This document shows, one piece after another, positions 62,851 to 64,000 of a DNA stretch of 64,000 nt. The position numbers and the translations under genes are program-made. The DNA comes from Farysia itapuensis. Lineage: Eukaryota; Basidiomycota; Ustilaginomycetes; Ustilaginales; Ustilaginaceae. Every line of letters starts with the position of its first letter. Position 1 is the stretch's first letter. Where the stretch lies: contig JALBYC010000006.1 in the NCBI GenBank assembly GCA_023212645.1, positions 554,293 to 618,292 of the forward strand, in the 5' to 3' direction. The notes under the pieces are model-generated. The model was not told the origin of the DNA, did not search any database, and saw nothing but the letters and a program-made list of their open reading frames with translations.

Positions 62851-63160
62851 TGGCGGGCTGTGAGAGCGAATGAGAGAGAGCAGCGGTCCGGCGGTCCGCT
62901 TGTCGTGTGGGACAGGTGGGAGAGAGCGTGTGACTGAAATCGGCTGAAGCTAAAATCCAATTTCTGTCACATCTTCGCAATACAAACCTAGTCACACATG
63001 CTCGACCACTGTACGCGATACACGCTGTGGCCGCGCTTGTACGCGCTTGCCGCGCGCCGACTGCTATCTACGCGACATCTCGTGTACGCACGTCAGGCGC
63101 GTCGGAGTTTTATTTAAGACGTTTCCCCTTGACAGTTGCCGAGACCCCCGCAAGACCAAC
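62851..63160. other. Leader region of the telomere-linked gene
   Basis: About 310 nt between the tandem array and the ATG at 63161. It contains the presumed promoter. CGC- and GTACGC-rich repeats around 63012-63060 are noted; an in-frame ATG also exists at 63047. Confidence 0.4.
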
Positions 63161-63955
63161 ATGTACGCCCTTTCCGAGTTCAACCTGCACCTCGATCAAG
63201 AGCTTCAGCTCCTGGTCTGCGAAGAGCACGGAAGCGCCATTGGCAAAGACTTTGTCGGCACACATCTGCGCCAATTCCATCATGTCCGTGCCCACAGTCA
63301 CAAAGATCTTGCTCAATGGATCAAGTCGCTCAACATCCGCGCCAGTTTGCAAGATTGCCCTCATCGTGCCGACGGCCTGCCACCAATTGCAGGCCTGCAC
63401 ATCTTTGAGGCATGGAAGTGTCTCGATCCTGACTGCCGCCATATCACCGTCAGTTTCCAAATGGCCAGAAAACATTTTAAGGCAATGCACAAGCCTACCA
63501 TCGATCCCAACCTGCTCCCGGTCAAGAACTACATGCACGAAGCCGTACGAGCCCAGAGTTTGGCCAAACAACATGCAAGGCGCAAGTACTGGGTCGTCGA
63601 TGCTTCACAAATTCAAGAGACTCGGATTCGCGAAACGTTCAGTGAAGACGACGCTGCATTTGTACAACAAATCGCCGAGCTCGACTCGCTGGCACCGTCC
63701 ACCTCGCAATCATCTGCTGGAAGCTCTCACGTCGCCGAAGACACTGTCTGGCTGAACGGAACTGCGTTCAAAAAGCACTTGCAGCGTTTCAACATGGACG
63801 CCTTGTACGAATGTTTGCGAGTACCACACGAGGGCACGTGGCTCTACGAAGTGGCCAAGGCCATAGACCGCAACGTTCGCCGCGCTATGGACGCACTCGA
63901 GTATCACGAAGACGAGAGACTTACCATCAGCTCCATCGATGCCCGGCAAGGTTAG
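63161..63955 (+). CDS. Telomere-linked zinc-finger gene (UTASa/TLH-like, DUF3505 type), truncated by the telomere
   Basis: The frame from ATG 63161 (MYALSEFNLHL) encodes 264 residues; an upstream in-frame ATG at 63047 is possible. Two zinc-binding modules are visible. The first is C20-x2-H23 with H35/H40 in VGTHLRQFHH. The second is C87-x4-C92 with H105 and H110 in CLDPDCRHITVSF and ARKHFKAMH. This paired layout is that of the DUF3505 (PF12013) region found in many subtelomeric and mobile-element proteins of fungi, including those fused upstream of telomere-linked RecQ helicases such as Ustilago UTASa. The last gene-derived codon is CAA at 63947-63949. The following GGT and the stop TAG (63953-63955) come from the telomere repeat. 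Any downstream helicase part is therefore missing. Family assignment is from motif memory. Confidence 0.65.
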   Translation: MYALSEFNLHLDQELQLLVCEEHGSAIGKDFVGTHLRQFHHVRAHSHKDLAQWIKSLNIRASLQDCPHRADGLPPIAGLHIFEAWKCLDPDCRHITVSFQMARKHFKAMHKPTIDPNLLPVKNYMHEAVRAQSLAKQHARRKYWVVDASQIQETRIRETFSEDDAAFVQQIAELDSLAPSTSQSSAGSSHVAEDTVWLNGTAFKKHLQRFNMDALYECLRVPHEGTWLYEVAKAIDRNVRRAMDALEYHEDERLTISSIDARQG

Positions 63956-64000
63956 GGTTAGGGTTAGGGTTAGGGTTAGGGTTAGGGTTAGGGTTAGGGT
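63951..64000 (+). repeat. Telomere repeat (TTAGGG)n, chromosome end
   Basis: From 63952 the plus strand reads eight perfect TTAGGG units and part of a ninth up to the window end. The G-rich strand runs 5' to 3' toward the end, as expected for a right chromosome terminus. It joins the preceding gene directly, without an intervening spacer. Confidence 0.97.

Noticed and set aside
1..64000. tRNA, rRNA, snRNA genes or CRISPR arrays
   Set aside because: Reading the intergenic stretches by eye gave no A/B-box pair with a cloverleaf, no conserved snRNA cores and no regularly spaced palindromic repeats; a covariance-model search could still find divergent cases.

Overview
This window is the right-hand end of a fungal chromosome, most likely from a smut fungus (Ustilaginomycotina). 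Genes are compact and often intronless. Introns are short (55-90 nt) with GTRNGT donors, CTRAY branch sites and YAG acceptors. The last bases on the + strand are (TTAGGG)n. Several proteins have smut-like character: a Crk1/Ime2-type kinase, an aldehyde dehydrogenase resembling Ustilago Iad1, and a telomere-linked zinc-finger gene of the UTASa/TLH kind. The species assignment is inference from protein families, not from a marker gene.

Layout, left to right. 1-1871: 5' part of a class IV chitin synthase (minus). 2973-4658: CCT4 chaperonin subunit (minus), divergent from UFD1 (4898-6267, plus). 6715-7974: a nine-exon RING protein of the Zip3/HEI10 kind (minus), reconstructed here exon by exon. 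8625-12674: a large JmjC protein whose iron ligands appear lost. 12767-13852: an MDR oxidoreductase (minus). 14446-18522: SCAP, the sterol sensor. 19389-21004: 6-phosphogluconate dehydrogenase. 21434-25243: a MUB1/SamB-type MYND protein. 25479-26975: aldehyde dehydrogenase (minus). 27864-28639: mitochondrial ribosomal protein uL29m. 28803-30524: a TLC-domain membrane protein (minus). 31270-34644: Crk1-type kinase. 34747-35815: USB1, the U6 snRNA phosphodiesterase (minus, five exons). 36554-37381: ribosomal protein eS24. 38385-41015: an OSCA/CSC1-type channel. 41762-48352: a KDM5-type histone demethylase with JmjN, ARID, three PHD fingers and an intact JmjC. 48482-50650: MFS transporter (minus). 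51111-51734: a small WBP2-like protein (minus, three exons). 52021-54008: FAT1-type acyl-CoA synthetase. 54078-56297: CLPTM1-family protein (minus). 56568-59144: phosphofructokinase (minus).

From about 59.2 kb to 63.1 kb the sequence is gene-poor subtelomere. It holds a decayed glutamine-codon-rich stretch and a degenerate 30-bp tandem array. A telomere-linked gene with paired zinc-binding motifs then begins at 63161 and runs straight into the telomere, which supplies its stop codon. That junction is the most unusual feature of the window.

The genes do not form one pathway or a metabolite cluster. Themes that recur are chromatin (KDM5 and a pseudo-JmjC protein), carbon flux (PFK1, GND1), lipid and sterol handling (SCAP, FAT1, TLC protein) and proteostasis (CCT4, UFD1, MUB1-like). 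Spliced models were built by eye from reading frame, splice signals and remembered family motifs. They should be confirmed with transcripts.
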